Notes: generated by a model not told the origin, from the letters alone. A stretch of 64,000 nucleotides of DNA from Engraulis encrasicolus (GCF_034702125.1 NC_085857.1:56595077-56659076); one strand, 5' to 3'; counted from the first letter of the stretch, positions 10,558 to 23,694 are shown. Program-made: numbers and translations.

Positions 10558-12038
10558 CAGGGCCGGTTCTGGCTTACTTGGTGCCCTAGGCGAGTTTGAG
10601 TTCTGGCGCCCCCCACCTTTGAAAAAAAACCCCTCTTTTTTATACTTTACAGAACACAAGAGCAGTAGTAAGCTTAACTAAATAGCATCAGAACAATAAC
10701 TGTTTTGCATCAAATGGATTTCTGGTTCTTTTTGACAGGCGACCAACACATCAGATTGACTCGCATGAAAGTAGCTTCACTGTGTGGTGTGTTGGATGTG
10801 ATGGTGGTGGTGCCACCAACCCCAGATGAGAGGGAGGTTATCAATGTGTTTGAATTGTAATATGGAATATGGAATTGAAATGCAATTGAAATGAGAGTGA
10901 TACAATACATTTGCATGTAAAATGCATGTGTAGACAATAGGCCTACCAAGGAGGTCTGCATTCATAGCCTATCTACACTACCTCATCACAAAGCATGGCA
11001 GCATAACAATTTTAATAAGCTACACATTTGTGCTGTCTATGATTCCAAACCAATTTCATTTCTGGACTGGAAATAGTGGTGCATTTGTGAGTAGGAGAAT
11101 GAGAAGGGGGCTATGTGTTTGAACTGGAGGGTGAGCGAAAGGGAGAAGAGCTGTCACGCTTTTGAATTTCATAATATACAAAATATAGTAAATAGCCTCA
11201 CTTGTCTGCAATACTAGGCTACATCATTCAGCATGAAAACATGCTGTGCATGGTTCTGTTACATGATTCATGTATGTCATTCTGGTCTGGAAACAATGAT
11301 TTTTTAAAAGCTTACAACAAGCAGGTAATTCATTAAAGTGGATGGAAGGAGATATGGCAGCTAAAATTGTTTTAAACATTGCACCAGTCTTACTTTACAT
11401 TGCTTGTCAACCTAAGCAAGTATTATGATATCAGGTGGGTGTTAGTGAGTAGGCTACTAACAGCTACTTTACTGGATTTCATTGCTTGGCATACTAGGCT
11501 AATGTTAGCATGCTAACTAGCGATTTCTCAGATCAAAAACAAAGCTCTTTTCCCCTCTAATTCCAAACAGCAGCCTCATAACTATTAGGCTTTCCATAAT
11601 CACAAACGGTTGCTGATTAAATCACATTGTTCCAAAACACCCTCTGCAACTCCTGCATCATGCAATGACTGGTTTAATGAGAACATAACAATTCTCCACC
11701 CAGCAGAGCTTCACTGCTGTTTGCGCTTGCCCTCTCTGTCTCTCGAGTGAGTCTCCAAATTCAAAATAGATCGCACGCTGTCACTCGTCCCGCCCCCTTT
11801 CTCAGGACTGTCTGTTTATTGGTTCACAGACATCCCAGAGACAGTTGAAAGCGATATTACTATTGGCTGAGGGGCGTTTTGCCGTGAGGAGCGCTTTCCC
11901 CACGCTTTGTTGATTGCGACTTCATAAAAAAAAGTCCATATCGCAAAATTACGCATCGGAGAGCGCCATTTCGGCGCTCCTTCTTCACATGGCGCTCTAG
12001 GCGACCGCCTAGCCGGCCTATGCTTAAAACCGGCCCTG
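10558..12038 (-). mobile_element. hAT-type element CAGGGCCGG family, copy A, 1481 bp
   Basis: TIRs are CAGGGCCGGTTCT and AAAACCGGCCCTG. The 8-bp target duplication GGTGATAC/GGTGAAAC has one mismatch. The second copy at 51020-52269 lies in the opposite orientation and shares internal sequence throughout. No transposase frame is intact. Strand is relative to copy B. Confidence 0.85.
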
Positions 12039-12839
12039 GGTGAAACAGAACAATGCTGTAAACAAAGGTGTAAAAGTCTACTATAACCTGACAACTAACT
12101 TACCCCCTCGTTCATTTATAACATTTTTACCACGTTTGTGTTGCATGGCATAACATTACAAAGGGGAAGGACTTGCAATTGCATGCTAACCACACGGAGA
12201 AAGTTGCTGGGTTTAGAGACAGTTGCGATGCCAGTAACGTGCATCACACACATCAAATGGGGTTGTTTGCTCATATGTAAAAAAAAGAATATTGTAATTT
12301 ATGACGGTGCTTGCCAGGTCCTTGCATGGTGAATGATTGCTGCTGTAATTACAAAGTTACTGGCAAGTAACAGTGCTTCATAACTGCCCATTCAACGAAA
12401 ATTGCAGACATAACATTTCAAACTCACCCTTCTGAGGCGTCCTGCACTGAAGCCCATGAGCAGGTAGGCAATAGATTGTGTCATCTTTCGGTCAAAACAA
12501 GCGAGAGTAAGTTCCATCAGGTGCTGGACGTCCCATTGCTAACTTGGGCAAATTGCTAACTCTAGGTAACAGCTAACCTGCCGTACCACCACCACAACAC
12601 AGCTTTAGCCCGCGGCTCCGCCCCTGCTCATCAACGACACTCCCCCTCCTGCCCCCCTCCTCCTCCTGTTGCATATAATTAACAGATCGACGCACAGGGA
12701 GAGGAGACTTTTCAACAAAGAGGCCTAAATGGCGCGTTTCAGCTTTATTTTGAGAAAGATTGAGGATATAGCATACTGACACCCCCGCAAACACATACAA
12801 AGCCCCAAAAGACCATGGAATTTTCATGCCATGGGAACT

Positions 12840-13236
12840 TTAAAGTTCTCTATCGAAAGTAGAGAAAGTAATGGTCGAAAGTAATGGTCCACATTTGCCT
12901 GCAAACAGTGTGTTAGGACTTCGAATTGGTTTAGTAGTAGCTTTAGCTACATGTAGTTGGTAACACACATGAAGGCAAATTGTGTTTGAGCTCTGCTGGC
13001 AGCTAACTAGTAGAGTAGAGTAGAGTAGAGTAACATTTATTGATCCCGAAGGAAATTTAGGTGTCTAGTAGCATACATACAAAAATAAATAAATAGATTA
13101 TTTCACATTAAACATTCAGATATAAATGCCTACTTAAAAACGAATTGCTTGATAAACTTTTCACACTTTTAAACAGTCCCCAAATAGTTTGTTGGGAATG
13201 CTAAGACCCTCATAAGACTATAAACAAAGTTATGAG
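12840..13236. other. Gene-free spacer with a LINE tail
   Basis: Short pentamer repeat (AGAGT)n is at about 13010-13031. It is followed by ATTTATTGATCCCGAAGG at about 13037, which resembles the reverse complement of a fish LINE 3' tail (RTE/Rex/L2 type), probably a minus-strand truncated LINE end. No coding evidence. Confidence 0.5.
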
Positions 13237-14064
13237 TGTCATGAGCACTCTCTCTCCCTAGTAGCAACCTTAATTGCATTCAATTCTCTGCCACTCTGCT
13301 CACTCTCTCCCTACTCTGCCTAACTCTGCTCTTGTTACCTGGCCAGCTGCACTGCATTTCCCACTCACCATCCTCACCTTGCCTCACTCTGTTCTAATTA
13401 CTCTGCCAGCTGCACTGCATTTCCCCACTAACCTCTCCCAGTATATCAAGCCCTGTCTTTCAGCCAAGCCCTGTCAGATTGTCTTCAAACCCGGACCAGT
13501 AACCTGCCTGTCTGCGCTCTGACTCCTGTTTGTGATACCGATCCTTTCTTGACTGCCTCCTTGTTCTACTGCCCCGACTATCCCGACCTGCCTTCTGGAT
13601 CTCGACTACTCTCCGATCTTCAGCCCCTCCGGTAACTCGATTCTGCCTTCTGTCTCTCACCACGATATTTGCCCAGCCCTGATCTGTACTTCTGCCTGCC
13701 ATTCATATTGCTGTTGTGTGTGTGTTCCCCCAGGTCTCCGACCACCAGATGAGCGAGCCCAGACGCTTCACCACCCTCAGCCCGATACGCCGCTCCATCA
13801 CTGGGACACACACACACTAAGCACTTGGACTGGACACCCCCGGACATTTGGTGACCCCCGGAGCCCAGGTAACCCACAGGACCCTGAAAAACCCCAGAGC
13901 CCCAAGCACCCCTGGAACCCCTGACACCCCTGGCACTCCTAGCACCCCTGGAACCGGAACCTCCCAAGACCTCACAATCATCTCACTCCTCTTCCCCCCT
14001 GAAACCTTCAATAAAGAACTTTGAATTTGAACTTGCGCTCTTGGGTCCTCTTCTGTCCGTGACA
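13237..14064 (+). mobile_element. Solo LTR, 828 bp (Gypsy-like)
   Basis: It begins TGTCATGAGC and ends CCGTGACA (TG…CA). The exact 5-bp duplication ATGAG is at 13232-13236 and 14065-14069. AATAAAGAAC near 14010 is a poly(A) signal followed by a T/G-rich stretch. No internal region follows, so it is a solo LTR left by recombination between two LTRs. The superfamily is inferred from the general look of fish Gypsy LTRs. Confidence 0.85.
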
Positions 14065-14069
14065 ATGAG

Positions 14070-16311
14070 CAACTTGACGATGTATTATTGGCCGTTGCAT
14101 TTAATCAACATTGCATCAAATGTGCCATTTTCCTGTTGGCAATTGTTGGCATTTTCTTGTTGGCTCCCTATGTGTCTTCCTCTTTGTTGAGTCCATTATT
14201 GCATCTGGTTGTATGTGAGAGTTGCATATACAAAGTCCTGATAAGCAACATTTGTTTGAAAAGTGTTATCTTCAGGCTTATTGGTTTTCTCACTAAGAAA
14301 TACATCTTTATGAATGTAGTCTGCAAATAAAGGCTAACAGATAATCTTATGTCATTTAAAAAAATACTGAAGAGTGGCAATGAAAGCAAGGCAGGCACCT
14401 CACCCCACAGTGCTCCAGAAAAATGCAGGCCCTGTATGAAAGAAATGTTGTCCCATCCTGTCACTGCAAACTAAATATCTGCTGTGGGTGTGGGTGTGAG
14501 TGCGTACGTGTTTTGTGCTTACAAAGGCCTTATCATTTTTAATTTATTTTTTAACATTTTTGCCTTTTTTGGGGGGGGGGTCGTGTCTGCCCGGCCCGGC
14601 CCTTTTTTGGGAGGAATTTTGAAAAACTGGCCCTCGGGGACTTTTAATTGAGTACCCCTGATGTAGCAGGTATTTCAAGCAGGGCCTAGCTTCTGGAGTT
14701 GGTCGCTTACGGGTGGCCTTTCGCCTGTTCATAATGTGCCTTGACCATCGAAGATGATGGTTAAAGCCCTATTCGGTATGTATGAACATGGGGAAATGTG
14801 ATTTTTAGCTCAGGACGTTGGTAATAGAAATGGCCCATTCAGACTGGATTGAAATATCTCAGTAGAAGAACAGAAAGTAGGATGGGTTACTCATCACGCA
14901 CACGTTCACAATTTATAATAGAAGTGTGATGTGCACTTTACCATATAGAGAGAGAGGGAAGTTTGGATCATTGGGTTAATGTCATACTTTGGTGCACCCA
15001 GTAGTGGAATTGCACAATTCGGTTATGTCTTTGAAAAAGCAATTTACATTTTTTTTAAAAAGAAATGTAAAGGATAACTCCAACCAATTTCAATGTGCAG
15101 TTGGAATGCTCACTGTACCCTGGACTTGTCAGTACCTGATATGTTTTTTTTTCGTCAGCCTTTTCCGAGATCCTGGTCATTGTAATGGGGGCAGATGTTT
15201 GTTTACATTAAAAAAAACATTTGTATTTATTCCTAAAAACATCCAAAAGGTTAGGCTATACAATATCAGCAGACCACTAGCAAACAACTATACCTTTTGG
15301 GAAAATATTTGGAGTAGGCCTATTGAAACATCAGACCCGACAAAGTATCCATCTCAAAATATCAGAGAGTAATATCCCAGAGGCGCCTCGCCTCTGGATG
15401 AGCGAATGTGCGCTCCTTCCAGTGGTCATGTGATGCTGTGACGTCACGGCAAAACTGGGTGTTTCGTGAGTCAGCTGACTGCTTGAAAACAATAATACAG
15501 GACATGGAAATGTGTGATTTGATTTCCTGGGGCTCGTCTTTGGTGGACAAAAATAAAATGGATTACAATGAGGTATCACTTCGGATCAGGCTTTTTTAGT
15601 CTTTTCGACGCCCTATTTTGAAAATAACAAAAATTTGGACGCCCTACTTTTTTAGTAGGACTCCCTAAAGATTCCACTTCCGCGTTAACCGTGCTGATGT
15701 TCAAAATTCACAGAATCCGAGCTTTCCCACGATGGACGATTTTTATTTACACCGCCATTTTGGAAGTTTTAGAAGATAAAATATTAAATACACCTAACCG
15801 GCTAGCGTTGTAACGAGTGCCTTCCAGCATGTTTCAGTGTAAAATTCCACCACGTTTCAAAACACGCATTTCGTAGTGTCATTAATTTATCAACTTCCAT
15901 CTGTTTAGCGATCTCTAATGAGTAACAAACATCACTTGCAGACTGGCTGTTTCAATTCATAGACGTTTATTTGGTTAGAAATACTGTGGAAAAACATTTC
16001 TGTAACATTTAACAGAACAGGTCACCGGCATGCTGCCACTTCCTCGTTCAGCAACAAGTGAATGTAAGTAAAATACAGAGGGGGTGTCTGCCGTTTGGCG
16101 GACCAAACCATTTTGAGCAGGGGTGTTTTTACTGGTGGGATTCTTTGTAATGTATTTTATAATATGAAAATAAGAAAATGGTTTTACTTGTCTATGTGTT
16201 ACGTGTATGTTTGCATTTCTTTGGTTTGTTATTTTGGGCTTTTGTTTGTTATTTAGTTGCACACATGCCTCCCCCCAGTCCAGCCTTACTATTGGTACAA
16301 AATGTTTTAAC
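14070..16311. other. Gene-free intronic stretch with hAT-like remnants
   Basis: A G-run and the segment at about 14606-14665 (GGAATTTTGAAAAACTGGCC … GTACCCCTG) look like one end of a hAT element (CAGGGGTAC type), with the other end missing. I see no other supported feature; short open frames lack any recognisable domain. Confidence 0.5.
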
Positions 16312-17089
16312 TAGTGGTGGGCCGTTATCAGCGTTAACGTGCTGCGATAATGTGAGACTCTTGTCGCGCGATAAAGAAAATATCGCACGTTAATCTATTC
16401 TCAAAATATGGGTTTTGGTATGCACATCACCATAGCGTTCCATTGACAGACGCTTTCAGACTGCGCTCCAGTCGCTTTCTCCTCTCCACCTGTTGCTTCA
16501 GCAGACCTACTAAATATGAACAGTGTTTGCATGCTGGAAACATTAATCCCTCTGCCGTGGTAGGTGTTGTTTGAGTGCTTTTTCACAAGTGGTAGACTAA
16601 ATAGATGTTATTGTTTGAGGTGAAGCATAGAGACATTATTGTGTGAGTAGCCTCAGCCCGACATAGCCTACATTTCCTCTCGCATTGCATGGAACACATA
16701 AACAATTTCCCGAAATCTTGCCTGTGCCATAGGCCTAATTGCAAAATATTCCGTGCGATTATGTATTTTGAAGATTGTCAAACTGAAACTGCCAATATAC
16801 TCTCGCTGAATGTTTGTGTTGCATTCGCGCATTTGCGACTCGACGGTAATAAAACTCGCGGTTGTCGCGCTTGATTTTTTTTTGCAAACTGAATTAATTT
16901 CGAGTTGTAACGCCTCTGGCATTCTAACTCTGAGAACAACTGTCAGGTTTAGGCCAAATTGCCGTGGGCCAGTGCTGTTGGTTCTACATATCCAGTAGCC
17001 TGCCTCTGCTGAGGGCTGCTGAGCTTACTGTGCGCAGAGCTCCTCCCTCTCTTAAAGGAGCCGCTGCTCTTTTTAACAGTCAGTGGCAG

Positions 17090-17142
<53 letters not shown>

Positions 17143-17509
17143 TAGAAATGCTGAATTGTTGAGGTCATTTTGTTTAAATAGCCTAATTGTTTGATAGATT
17201 TATCTGTATTTGCCTCTATAGCGCCGTTCATTTTGAAATTTTAGTATCTTATAACTGTAAATGCTTCCTATTGGACACACTTTGCACATATTGCAGTGCG
17301 TTTTTTTTCATCACCAAGTATCAACATGACCATTTTTTGAAGATGAGATGCATTTTGGGAAAAAAAGGGTTTTTTCCGGCATTATTTCGCTAGCGCGCCA
17401 TTTCTGAATGAGCCATTTTGATATAGATTAATCTAGATTAATCTAGATTAATTTCAAAATTACAGTGAGATTAATCTAGATTAAAGAAATTAATCTATGC
17501 CCACCCCTA
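16312..17509. mobile_element. hAT-type element, 1198 bp
   Basis: The exact 8-bp duplication GTTTTAAC lies at 16304-16311 and 17510-17517. Ends are TAGTGGTGGGC and GCCCACCCCTA. AGATTAATCT repeats occur near the right end. A (CT)n run sits inside at 17092-17140. No transposase seen. Confidence 0.85.
17092..17140. repeat. (CT)n microsatellite
   Basis: Uninterrupted CT repeat inside the hAT element. Confidence 0.95.
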
Positions 17510-17517
17510 GTTTTAAC

Positions 17518-19017
17518 AAAGGCAAAAACACTTGGTTGTCAAAATTTGCTCCTCAAATTGCAGGAAATTGCGTTTGAGAGCATTAGAAGTGTAAAAAATT
17601 TGCGGGGGAGAATACCCCAAGATCGCCCTAAAACACTTGTGCCTGCGGGTCGAGGCGCGGCGCCAAGCACAAATGACAGGTTAAAAAAAGTTAGACACCC
17701 TGAAAAAAAATCCTGCCTAAAAGCCTGCTTCGGATATCAATTTTGCGAGCGCCTTTGGCAAGACGGAAGCTGAGAGAGGTGGATGCGCCATTTCTGATAA
17801 CTCCAAATGTATCGTGTCTGTGCTAGGTAATGGAATGGTTAGCCACTGAATGGAGTTGTATTGGTACACAGAGCACGGCCAGAATGTTTAAAAGCGGTTT
17901 TATGCAGGTTATGAGCTTCATGTAAAAGGTTATAAGCTTGCCCGCTGGGCCACGCTTTATTGAAAACAGCGCAATTGAGCAACGTTACGCAGCCCGCATG
18001 AAACTTTCTTGCAGTAGTCGCTTTGGCCCATTTCTCTGGGGCTACACAAGATGTGATATGAACCCAAAAGAGCCGGAGTTCTCCTTTAACACGACAGAAA
18101 GTTCTCAAACAAACAAACTGTATGTGTTCCGTCAGGCAACACCTGTCACCTGAACAAAGGTTCCCCCTTATATCGCTGTGACCCCAATTACAATACAAGT
18201 GCCACCCAGTGGACGATTATGGCATGACATGACACAACAAGAAAATGTTGGAGCGTGGTTTCGGTTTTCTTTTGCATTTACTCCACCCAGTCCCATCATC
18301 AGCTCAAACAGGGCCGAAACAGGGGCGATTATAGAATCGGCAAAGACGTGGTTCTAGGCGTGCGGAGCTAGTTCCACTAGGCTAGATGTTGCCCTGTGTT
18401 AGGATTTACCGGCATGTGCAACACCCCCTCACGTTAAAAAAAATCACCATGGCTTTTCTGTCTGCAGTTTTTACAGTAGCCTAGTCTAGACATAGAAAAT
18501 TAGTCAAGCATTTATAAAGTAACTCCAGTCATTGGCCAAGGAGTTGTCAAGGAATTGTTTCTTGAGCTGACAGCATTTGGCTATCGACCATTTAAAAAAA
18601 TGTAGGCCTATATATATATATTTTTTTAAATGACTCTATTTCCATGTGGGAAGCTCCACGCCTTTTCCTCGTGAGAAGCCGTTTTTACTGGAGAAATACA
18701 GTATCAACACGCACCATGCAAAAAAGTCACAAGGTAGGCCCTACAGCATCTGACTAGCATTAAATTAAATCCTTTTCATTGCACATCTTTTCATATGGGA
18801 GGTCTCCGTAGCGTTGGACAGGTTGCTTTTATTCTGTGTTCATAAACTTTAGGTCATTTTTTTCTTGCGGTGTATGGGTTTACCTATACATTTGCTTCCA
18901 CATTTGCGAGCCTCTGCACGGCCGTCTTTATGCTTCTAAAGTTTAGTAGGCTGGCATTAGAAGTGTGCATGCTGTGAGGTAAACATCTCACAGAACGCAC
19001 TTTTTGACGACGGGATG
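17518..19017. other. Gene-free intronic stretch
   Basis: There is a short (TA)n at about 18610-18622. I see no recognisable coding region, TE terminus or RNA gene here. Confidence 0.5.
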
Positions 19018-19370
19018 TAGGGCTGCAGGATTATGGAAAAAAATCATATTCACGATTATTTTGGTCAAAATCATTATCACGATTATTGATTTTTGCAGAT
19101 TTTTTTTTGAACATTATAACAAGACGAAATATAACCAAGAATGAATTACATACGGGATGAGCAAAATAAAATGAATTGTAATAATTGAAATAGCATAAAA
19201 CTTAAGTGGACAGATTTCTGGCCAGAAACACCAGCCTGTCAGTATGTTCTGGCTTCAAGGACGCTCTCAAAAGTAGGTCACTATTGCCACGATTAAATCG
19301 ATTCGACTCGAGTTCGATTTCACTATTTTATCACGATTTTGATTATTTTTCGATTAATTGTGCAGCCCTA
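19018..19370. mobile_element. hAT-type MITE, 353 bp
   Basis: The exact 8-bp duplication ACGGGATG lies at 19010-19017 and 19371-19378. TIRs are TAGGGCTGCAGGATTA and TTAATTGTGCAGCCCTA. Confidence 0.9.
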
Positions 19371-19378
19371 ACGGGATG

Positions 19379-20760
19379 TCTGCTATTTATTTGCTTCATG
19401 GTTTGCGAATGCACGAAGGGAATTGCCTACAAATACCACGGCTAAAATCTACGCTCTACAGTCCAACCTCAATATCCAATTGCCTACAATTCACAAGACT
19501 GAATAACAAGTAACTGGTTTTGATGAGGACTTTCCTGTGTTTTTTACCATGCATTTTTGCCATGGCATGCACCTGGACATGCAGACAAGAGGAGCGTTAC
19601 TTTCATTAGATTTCACGGGGCCTTAGATGAAGCACGCTGAGAAATTATGAGAAATTATGAAACAAAAGTAGCATCCTTTTTCGATGACTTGACTAATGTT
19701 CATTTAATTGCTTCATGGTTTGCGAATGCACTTCAGTCAGGCAGAGGGAAGGCTTGCTATACTACGGCTAAAATCTACAGTCTAACTTCAATATACGATT
19801 TGAATTTACAAGACAACTTGCCAAGTGAGTAATGAGTATAACTTATCGTTTACATTTGGACTCTTTCGCTTCTGCTATATTCACCATGCCGCAAAAGCAC
19901 GGTGTTGTCGCCGCTACTTGCAGCATGCAATCATACCTGGCCCACTTCTAGTCCCTGTTGTATCAAAATGCGGGCCAGACAGCACCGTCGACCCCCCCCG
20001 TCAACTTTCATGAATATTTATGACGCCTAGTTGTGTTAGAACAGTTCTGCGGAACCTAATGGGTAAAGGGCTCAAGTGAGCCTTGAATTATTTTTTTGAA
20101 AATCTACATAATGCTTGTTGCTGTGTACTGTTGACTATACACTTCATTTTTATTGCTTTTCTGGGTCAGCAGTGACCCCAAAACATAAAAAATGAAAGGA
20201 AAGAAGAAATGGAAAGTGAAAATTTCAAGTTGGCCCAAAGTTGTAAATGTTGGGAACCCCTGATCTATTCTATTAAAAGGCTATAAATAGTTTGAGTGGC
20301 ATCATTTTTATGCTACAATATTGATTTTCAATTTCAATTTTAATATCAAAATAATAACTTGTCAAACTGAAGAGAAATGCATGCAAGGTAGTTGATTGGG
20401 TGGCTGCCATTATTGTTTTTTGATTCACTGTTGCGGGGGTACTGATGCACAGCATTCTGGGTAGTATGCAGCGACAGTATCCAGTCAGCTTGGTTCAGCC
20501 TGCGAACAAAATGAGGGCTCGTTTTCAAGCTGAATCGTGCTGTACTTGGCTAATCGAGAAGCAATAGACTGTGGCCGAGTCATGCTGTGTCAAAATGTAC
20601 CAGCTCTAAAATCCCCCCGAAATAAAAAAAAAGCATACCTTTAAGTAGACTATTATATTTTATGAAGAAGTTCGATATTATAAAAGCATTGATTTATAAT
20701 TATCAGAAGTGGTACCTTTCATGACATTCTGTCAACCAGTTTCCATCCTTCTCTTTTCAG
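19379..20760. other. Gene-free intronic stretch
   Basis: The words TTCATGGTTTGCGAATGCAC and GGCTAAAATCTAC occur twice (about 19396-19455 and 19711-19781), showing a small internal duplication. GTTGGGAACCCCTG at about 20250 resembles one MITE terminus without a partner. The end of the stretch is a good polypyrimidine acceptor (TCTTTTCAG). Confidence 0.5.
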
Positions 20761-20846
20761 TCTTATCCAGGATCAGTCCAGCTGTGAGCAGGTACTGAGA
20801 GACCCAGCCATCACCAGCTGTGAGAACCAGAGCAAGGTGAAACAAG
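20761..20846 (+). CDS. NLRC3-like linker exon between peptide repeats and FISNA
   Basis: This 86-bp exon is framed by acceptor CTTCTCTTTTCAG and donor AACAAG|GTGAGC. It begins with one base that completes the phase-2 codon of the 2493-2606 exon. It then encodes LIQDQSSCEQVLRDPAITSC followed by ENQSKVKQ, and ends in phase 1, matching the start of the large exon. QDQSS-type linkers precede the FISNA domain in fish NLRC3-like proteins, often followed by a longer helical stretch that is missing here. Confidence 0.75.
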
Positions 20847-20877
20847 GTGAGCTGACTAGATCACTGAATACTAAAGC

Positions 20878-21400
20878 TGGGCTTACACTGTGCGACTTTT
20901 TGCCCGATTTTGCCACGATTTGTCACTTGCACAAGTTTTTGTTAGTCGGGACAATTTCTTGATCAATCACAGGTCAATCGTGAGTCTCGCATCGTGCAGT
21001 GTATATGGGGTAACGGCAAGCGATTTCACCTCACGATCGTGCAATCGTAGAGTCGCAAGAAAATCAGAATTATTTGAAATCCTGGTCGTGTCTCGTGGGT
21101 AAATCACACAGTTAAAGCAATGCTACGACCCGATTTGACACTACACATGGACAAATTAATAGGGCCGTGCGGTTCGCTCAAGCGTGTCCTCATCTCCACT
21201 TCAGGTGTGCATGTTCCCTCTGCATACCCGAGAAACATGCCTGTTGTGTCGCACAGTGGGAGCATTCGGCTCGCATCCGACTGTTGGCTCGCATAGTGTG
21301 AGGACGTGAGTCGTGAGATGTGAACTTTTAAATTGTGAAATTCTCTTGTGCAGTGTGAGCAGGGAGTGAAAATATCGCACAGTGTATGCCCGCCTTTAGG
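20878..21400. mobile_element. MITE-like inverted-repeat element
   Basis: Inverted ends are GGGCTTACACTGTGCGA on the left and TCGCACAGTGTATGCCC on the right. Internal words ATCGTGCAATCGT and GATCGTGAGG-like pieces recur. Target duplication is unclear (TWA-like, suggesting PIF/Harbinger). It sits in the short intron before the NACHT exon. Confidence 0.6.
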
Positions 21401-21621
21401 CTGACTTACTTAACATCTTTGTATCTAAACCTGAATTAGGCGGTTAAGAAATACGGATCATGTACTATGCTGAATATCTGTATGATAATGTTAGTGTCTA
21501 AATAGACAATCTTTTACTTCCGTATTTTACTGGCAGAAATGTCAGAACGATTATATTGTGCCTTGTAGTTGCAAATTAAGATTGTGGTGCTTCATATTGA
21601 TTTGGTGTTTCAATTGTGCAG

Positions 21622-23458
21622 ATGCAGATAACCTGAGAAGAGTTATAGAGAATCATAAAACCAGTCTGAAGAGGAGGTATCAGAACATATCTGAAGGCAC
21701 CATCAAACCTGGAGCTGAGATACTCCTCAATGACATCTACACCGAACTCTACATCACGGAAGGGGAGAGTGAAGGGGTGAATAATGAACATGAAGTTTGG
21801 CAGGTAGAGTTCACATCTAGACAACAAACCACAGAAGAAGCACCAATCAACTGCAATGACATCTTCAAGCCCTTACCTGGACAGGAGAGACACATCAAAA
21901 CTGTGATGACCAAAGGTGTGGCTGGCATAGGAAAAACAGTGTCAGTGCAGAAGTTCATTCTTGACTGGACAGAAGGAAAAGCCAATCAGAATGTGGACTT
22001 CATCTTCCCCCTTCCTTTCCGTGTACTGAATTTGATTAGAAATGATCAGTATAGTCTTCAGAAGCTCCTGCTGAACTTCCACCCTGAACTGGAAAAATTG
22101 GAGGATGGTAACAAGTACAAAGAATGTCAGATCCTTTTCATCTTTGATGGTCTGGATGAAAGTCGGTTGACTCTGGATTTTGAACAAGATAGGAACTGCT
22201 GTGATGTACAACAGACATCGTCAGTGGATGTTTTGATATCGAGCCTCATTCAGGGAACATTGCTTCCTTCTGCACTCATCTGGATAACCTCAAGACCAGC
22301 AGCAGCCAATCAAATTCCTCAACAGTACATCAACCAGGTGACAGAAGTGCGAGGGTTCAATGACCCACAGAAGGAAGAGTACTTCAGGAAGAGAATCAGT
22401 GATGAGAGTCTGTCCAAGAGAATAATATCCCACATTAAAGCATCAAGGAGTCTCTTCATTATGTGCTACATTCCAGTCTTCTGTTGGATTGCAGCCACTG
22501 TGCTCCAGCAGATGCTAAAGAAGAAAATCCCCAAAACTCTGACAGAGATGTTCATACACTTCCTGCTGATCCAGACAGCAAGAAAAGGTGAAAAGTATCA
22601 CACTGAGAAGAAAGTACATCAAGACGATCTTCTGGAATCTCAGACAGAATTAATTGTCAAGCTGGCAGAACTGGCCTTCAAGAATTTGGAGAGCGGCAAT
22701 CTGATGTTTTATGACAAAGATCTGCGAGAATGCAACATTGATGTGAGTGATGCCTCTGTGTACTCTGGCTTCTGCACAGAGATTTTCAAAGAAGACTCTG
22801 TGTTTCAGCAGAAGGTCTATTGCTTTGTGCATCTCAGCATTCAGGAGTTTCTGGCAGCTCTGTATTCATTTTACTCATTTGTCACTGGGAACCATGCAGT
22901 ACTGAAGTCTATTCTCAGTGATGATCATATAGATAATTCAAAGCCATCATCGTTTGTTACATCACTTCAATCAACACTAGGATTGAAAAATGAAGACCAT
23001 CTCCATGTGTTGCTGAAGAATGCAGTGGATGCGGCTTTGAAGAGCCAGAATGGGCACATGGATCTTTTCCTTCGCTTCCTCTGTGGAATGTCTCTGGAGA
23101 GAAATCAGGGACTTTTGAAAGGTTTGCTGACCCAGACACAGAGCAGTTCAAGCAGCATTAAAGAAACATCCGAGTACATCAAGAAGCTGAATGCCGACCT
23201 CTCTCCTGAAAGATGCATCAATCTTTTCCACTGTATGCTTGAAATGAATGATGAATCCATGCACAAAGAAATTCAGAAATACATGTCATCTCCAAAGAAG
23301 CGTGAAAAACAGTTGTCCCCTGCTCACTGTTCAGCACTGGCCCACATGCTTCTGATGTCTGAGGAGGTGCTGGATGAGTTTGACCTGAAGAGCTACAACA
23401 CATCGGATGAGGGACGCAGGAGACTGCTCCCAGCTGTGAGGAGCTTCTGGAAGGCAAG
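21622..23458 (+). CDS. NLRC3-like receptor, FISNA-NACHT-winged helix-HD2 exon
   Basis: This is the core exon of a cytosolic NLR innate immune receptor. Acceptor is TCAATTGTGCAG and donor GCAAG|GTGAGT; it enters after a phase-1 exon and ends in phase 2. The roughly 612 residues show a FISNA region (about 1-80: NLRRVIENHKTSLKRRYQNI…NDIYTELYITEGE), then NACHT with Walker A GVAGIGKT (bases 21915-21938, about residue 99), Walker B LFIFDGLDE (about 22134-22160) and the sensor ALIWITSRPAA. Next come the EVRGF…EEYF segment, a winged-helix/HD2 region with FVHLSIQEFLAALY, and a C-terminal helix leading to the LRRs. NACHT binds ATP/ADP and drives oligomerisation in this family. All key P-loop and Mg-binding residues are intact and there is no frameshift, so the copy is probably functional. 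An upstream in-frame ATG at 21558 lies before the acceptor; I consider it intronic because the chain of phases fits the spliced form. Confidence 0.95.
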
Positions 23459-23692
23459 GTGAGTTTTAGAGGAGACTGGATGAGAAATTGAATGAATAAC
23501 TGAACAGCAATGAAATGTGTCAGAAAGCTGGTGTGTCTGTGCCCCATGTCTGAGCACTACTCCATGGTTACTGTTGTCCTGGCTACCTCCATCACATGTA
23601 TGTGTATGTGTATGTATGTGATGACTTAAGGGTACATTTCTCTGTGCTGTTCAATTGAAATAATCAATAAGTACTTTTTTCTCTCTATCTAT

Positions 23693-23694
<2 letters not shown>

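Larger units (their letters stand above)
6396..12839. mobile_element. 6.4-kb TTAA-flanked DNA element (Kolobok- or piggyBac-like), with later insertions
   Basis: TTAA occurs at 6392-6395 and 12840-12843. Terminal inverted repeats start AGTGCCCATGGCGTAAAA on the left and AGTTCCCATGGCATGAAAA on the right. TTAA targets are used by Kolobok and piggyBac superfamilies; I cannot decide between them. Inside are a TATA-like box and exon-like segments (6668-9560), a SINE (8099-8321), a CA repeat and three hAT elements (9964-10114, 10122-10306, 10558-12038). No transposase of useful length is open, so it is nonautonomous or decayed. Confidence 0.6.

Noticed and set aside
13718..13967. Proline-rich and glycine-rich frames on both strands
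   Set aside because: Product of short repeats (CACCCCTGG) inside the solo LTR.
21558..21621. In-frame ATG and 21 codons upstream of the NACHT exon as an alternative start
   Set aside because: A good acceptor at 21620-21621 and matching phase with the 20761-20846 exon make this intronic; the peptide has no family resemblance.
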